A DNA stretch of 64,000 nt from Symsagittifera roscoffensis. Its lineage: Eukaryota > Xenacoelomorpha > Acoela > Convolutidae. Below the pieces are notes generated by a model. The model saw only the letters and a program-made list of their open reading frames with translations. It did not search any database and had not been told where the DNA came from. Location of the stretch: positions 56,891,964-56,955,963 of the forward strand of contig NC_087067.1 in assembly GCF_963678635.1 (NCBI RefSeq), written 5' to 3'. Each line of letters opens with the position of its first letter. The first letter of the stretch is position 1. Both the position numbers and the translations under genes were made by a program. This document shows positions 63,043 through 64,000 of this stretch, piece by piece.

Positions 63043-64000
63043 TTGTATATAAGAACTCTAATAGAATCATCAGAAAAGAGATACTTCCGTAAGCGTTGGG
63101 AATTGATCCAAAATGGCAATCAAAAGTCAGAATTTAAAATTAAGAACATTGAGTTTTTTGTAAAAAATGCTATAATCGAGTGTTCACTATCTCCAAATTC
63201 GTCTTCTAACAACTTAACTTTTTTATTGTTCAACATTAGAAGCATGATCAATCTCGAAAAAAGGAAAAAATTAGCCAACTTCGTCAATACATTTGGTTTC
63301 GATTTCTTCTTAATGTGGAAACATTGCTGACAGATAATTTTGAAGACGAAGAACTTTTTCTTGCCATTTTCAGATTTTTCTGTTTGGCAAGACCCACACG
63401 TGACTTTTCGTTATATAGGAGTGTTCTAATTGGAGTCAAGTCTACGTTCCTAACCGCAAAATTATCGATCGTACGCATTCCTGGTATAATCGAAGGATAT
63501 CTGTTTCCAATAAATGGGAAAAAATATATTACTGATTTTAGTTCATAACCCTCCGAACGATTGTCTTAATTACCAAACTTGGGATCGACTCACTCCTGCT
63601 ATTTATGATATAGGGATAAGGTGCACTGGGTTGACTTCTCGTCAAACGATGCCTCGCAGCAAAGTTTCATAGATTTGATTATAGAAAAAGACATGGAACA
63701 AATAGTTGACTTTAACACGCGTGCAATCGGTACCCTAGACAATGTTTTCATTAGTAAATATATTGAAAAACAATCTTATTACAAACAACTGGTAAACTTA
63801 ATAATATGTCAATTCATATAGGAGTTATTTGTGAATTTAGCATCGGAATGATATGTCAATTCATGTAGGAGTTATTTGTCTATATAGCATCGGTATACAT
63901 CAAGCTTTACAAAACAAAATAGAAGAATTGCAAAATTCAGCTGCTGTAGTGGAGATTACAATCGGTTATACGAGCTTGTAATAGATAAGCTTTTCCAAGG
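63043..64000 (+). pseudogene. Array unit 8 (cut by window end)
   Basis: Frames 63043-63330, 63315-63548 and 63621-63821 repeat unit 7 residue for residue, at an offset of 1504 bp and with the same frameshift. This marks the youngest duplication in the array. Confidence 0.7.

Larger units (their letters stand above)
52636..64000 (+). repeat. Macrosatellite, ~1.5-kb units of scrambled LINE fragments
   Basis: Seven full units and part of an eighth, running off the window. Landmark 'atgcactgg..gacttctcat' (peptide MHWVDFSSNDASQQ) sits near 53187, 54692, 56196, 57700, 59204, 60660, 62117 and 63621, giving periods of about 1504 (five) and 1456 (two). Each unit on the plus strand has a LINE endonuclease start (LLFNIRSMINLEKR), an endonuclease end (DFNTRAIGTLDNVF), an RT tail (HQALQDQIEKLQNSAA), an EN-RT linker (MLQNQCLKMIEEDPTEFESN) and an RT start (GLDKKGKSPDGIPAIVYKNS), then the next unit. 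Domains are incomplete and out of LINE order, with stops between them, so no unit can encode a replicase. Confidence 0.9.

Overview
The window looks like a piece of an AT-rich, intron-bearing animal genome, probably an invertebrate. The evidence is a set of split genes with canonical splice sites on the minus strand, tRNA-derived SINEs, several LINE lineages, BEL/Pao and Merlin-like remnants, a Tc1/mariner-like MITE and large tandem arrays. I cannot fix the phylum from sequence alone. I see no bacterial operon, CRISPR array or functional RNA gene.

Host genes, all on the minus strand, left to right. (1) 714-11085: the 3' exons of a fibronectin-III + SPRY protein of the FSD1 type; four exons join with consistent phases and the frame is clean. 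(2) 15783-16909: four exons of an isopenicillin-N-synthase-like 2-oxoglutarate/Fe(II) oxygenase, with two small frameshifts and no C-terminal exons recognised. (3) 17865-28478: exons of a probable MFSD4/NaGLT1-like transporter. One exon is tandemly duplicated (1140-bp period), and a LINE sits in the duplicated region, flanked by an unusually long (about 255 bp) direct duplication.

Repeats and mobile DNA. 1.93-8.0 kb is a satellite of about 167-bp monomers with a four-monomer higher-order pattern, broken by a duplicated non-satellite block. 12.79-13.17 kb is a 124-bp tandem repeat. 13.6-14.0 kb carries a Merlin-like transposase remnant. 19.0-19.9 kb is a BEL/Pao pol remnant. 19.94-20.67 kb is a foldback MITE. 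22.06-25.81 kb is a LINE with a 2A-like motif, an APE endonuclease, a reverse transcriptase and C-terminal zinc fingers. 30.7-34.4 kb holds pieces of at least two other LINEs.

The most striking element is 35255-50555: a 15.3-kb LTR retroelement with 918-bp LTRs (about 11 differences by eye). Its internal part is one uninterrupted minus-strand ORF of 3423 codons. It encodes a Gag-like region, two CCHC knuckles, a canonical SGNH/GDSL hydrolase module, a second degenerate SGNH-like module and about 1800 residues I do not recognise. I see no protease, reverse transcriptase, RNase H or integrase. The leader contains a 13-14-bp minisatellite, and the hexamer CTTGAG (sense) is strongly over-represented across LTRs, leader and ORF.

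From about 52.6 kb to the window end lies a macrosatellite of about 1.5-kb units. Each unit is a scrambled set of LINE fragments (endonuclease ends, RT tail, RT start). The array continues past the window edge.
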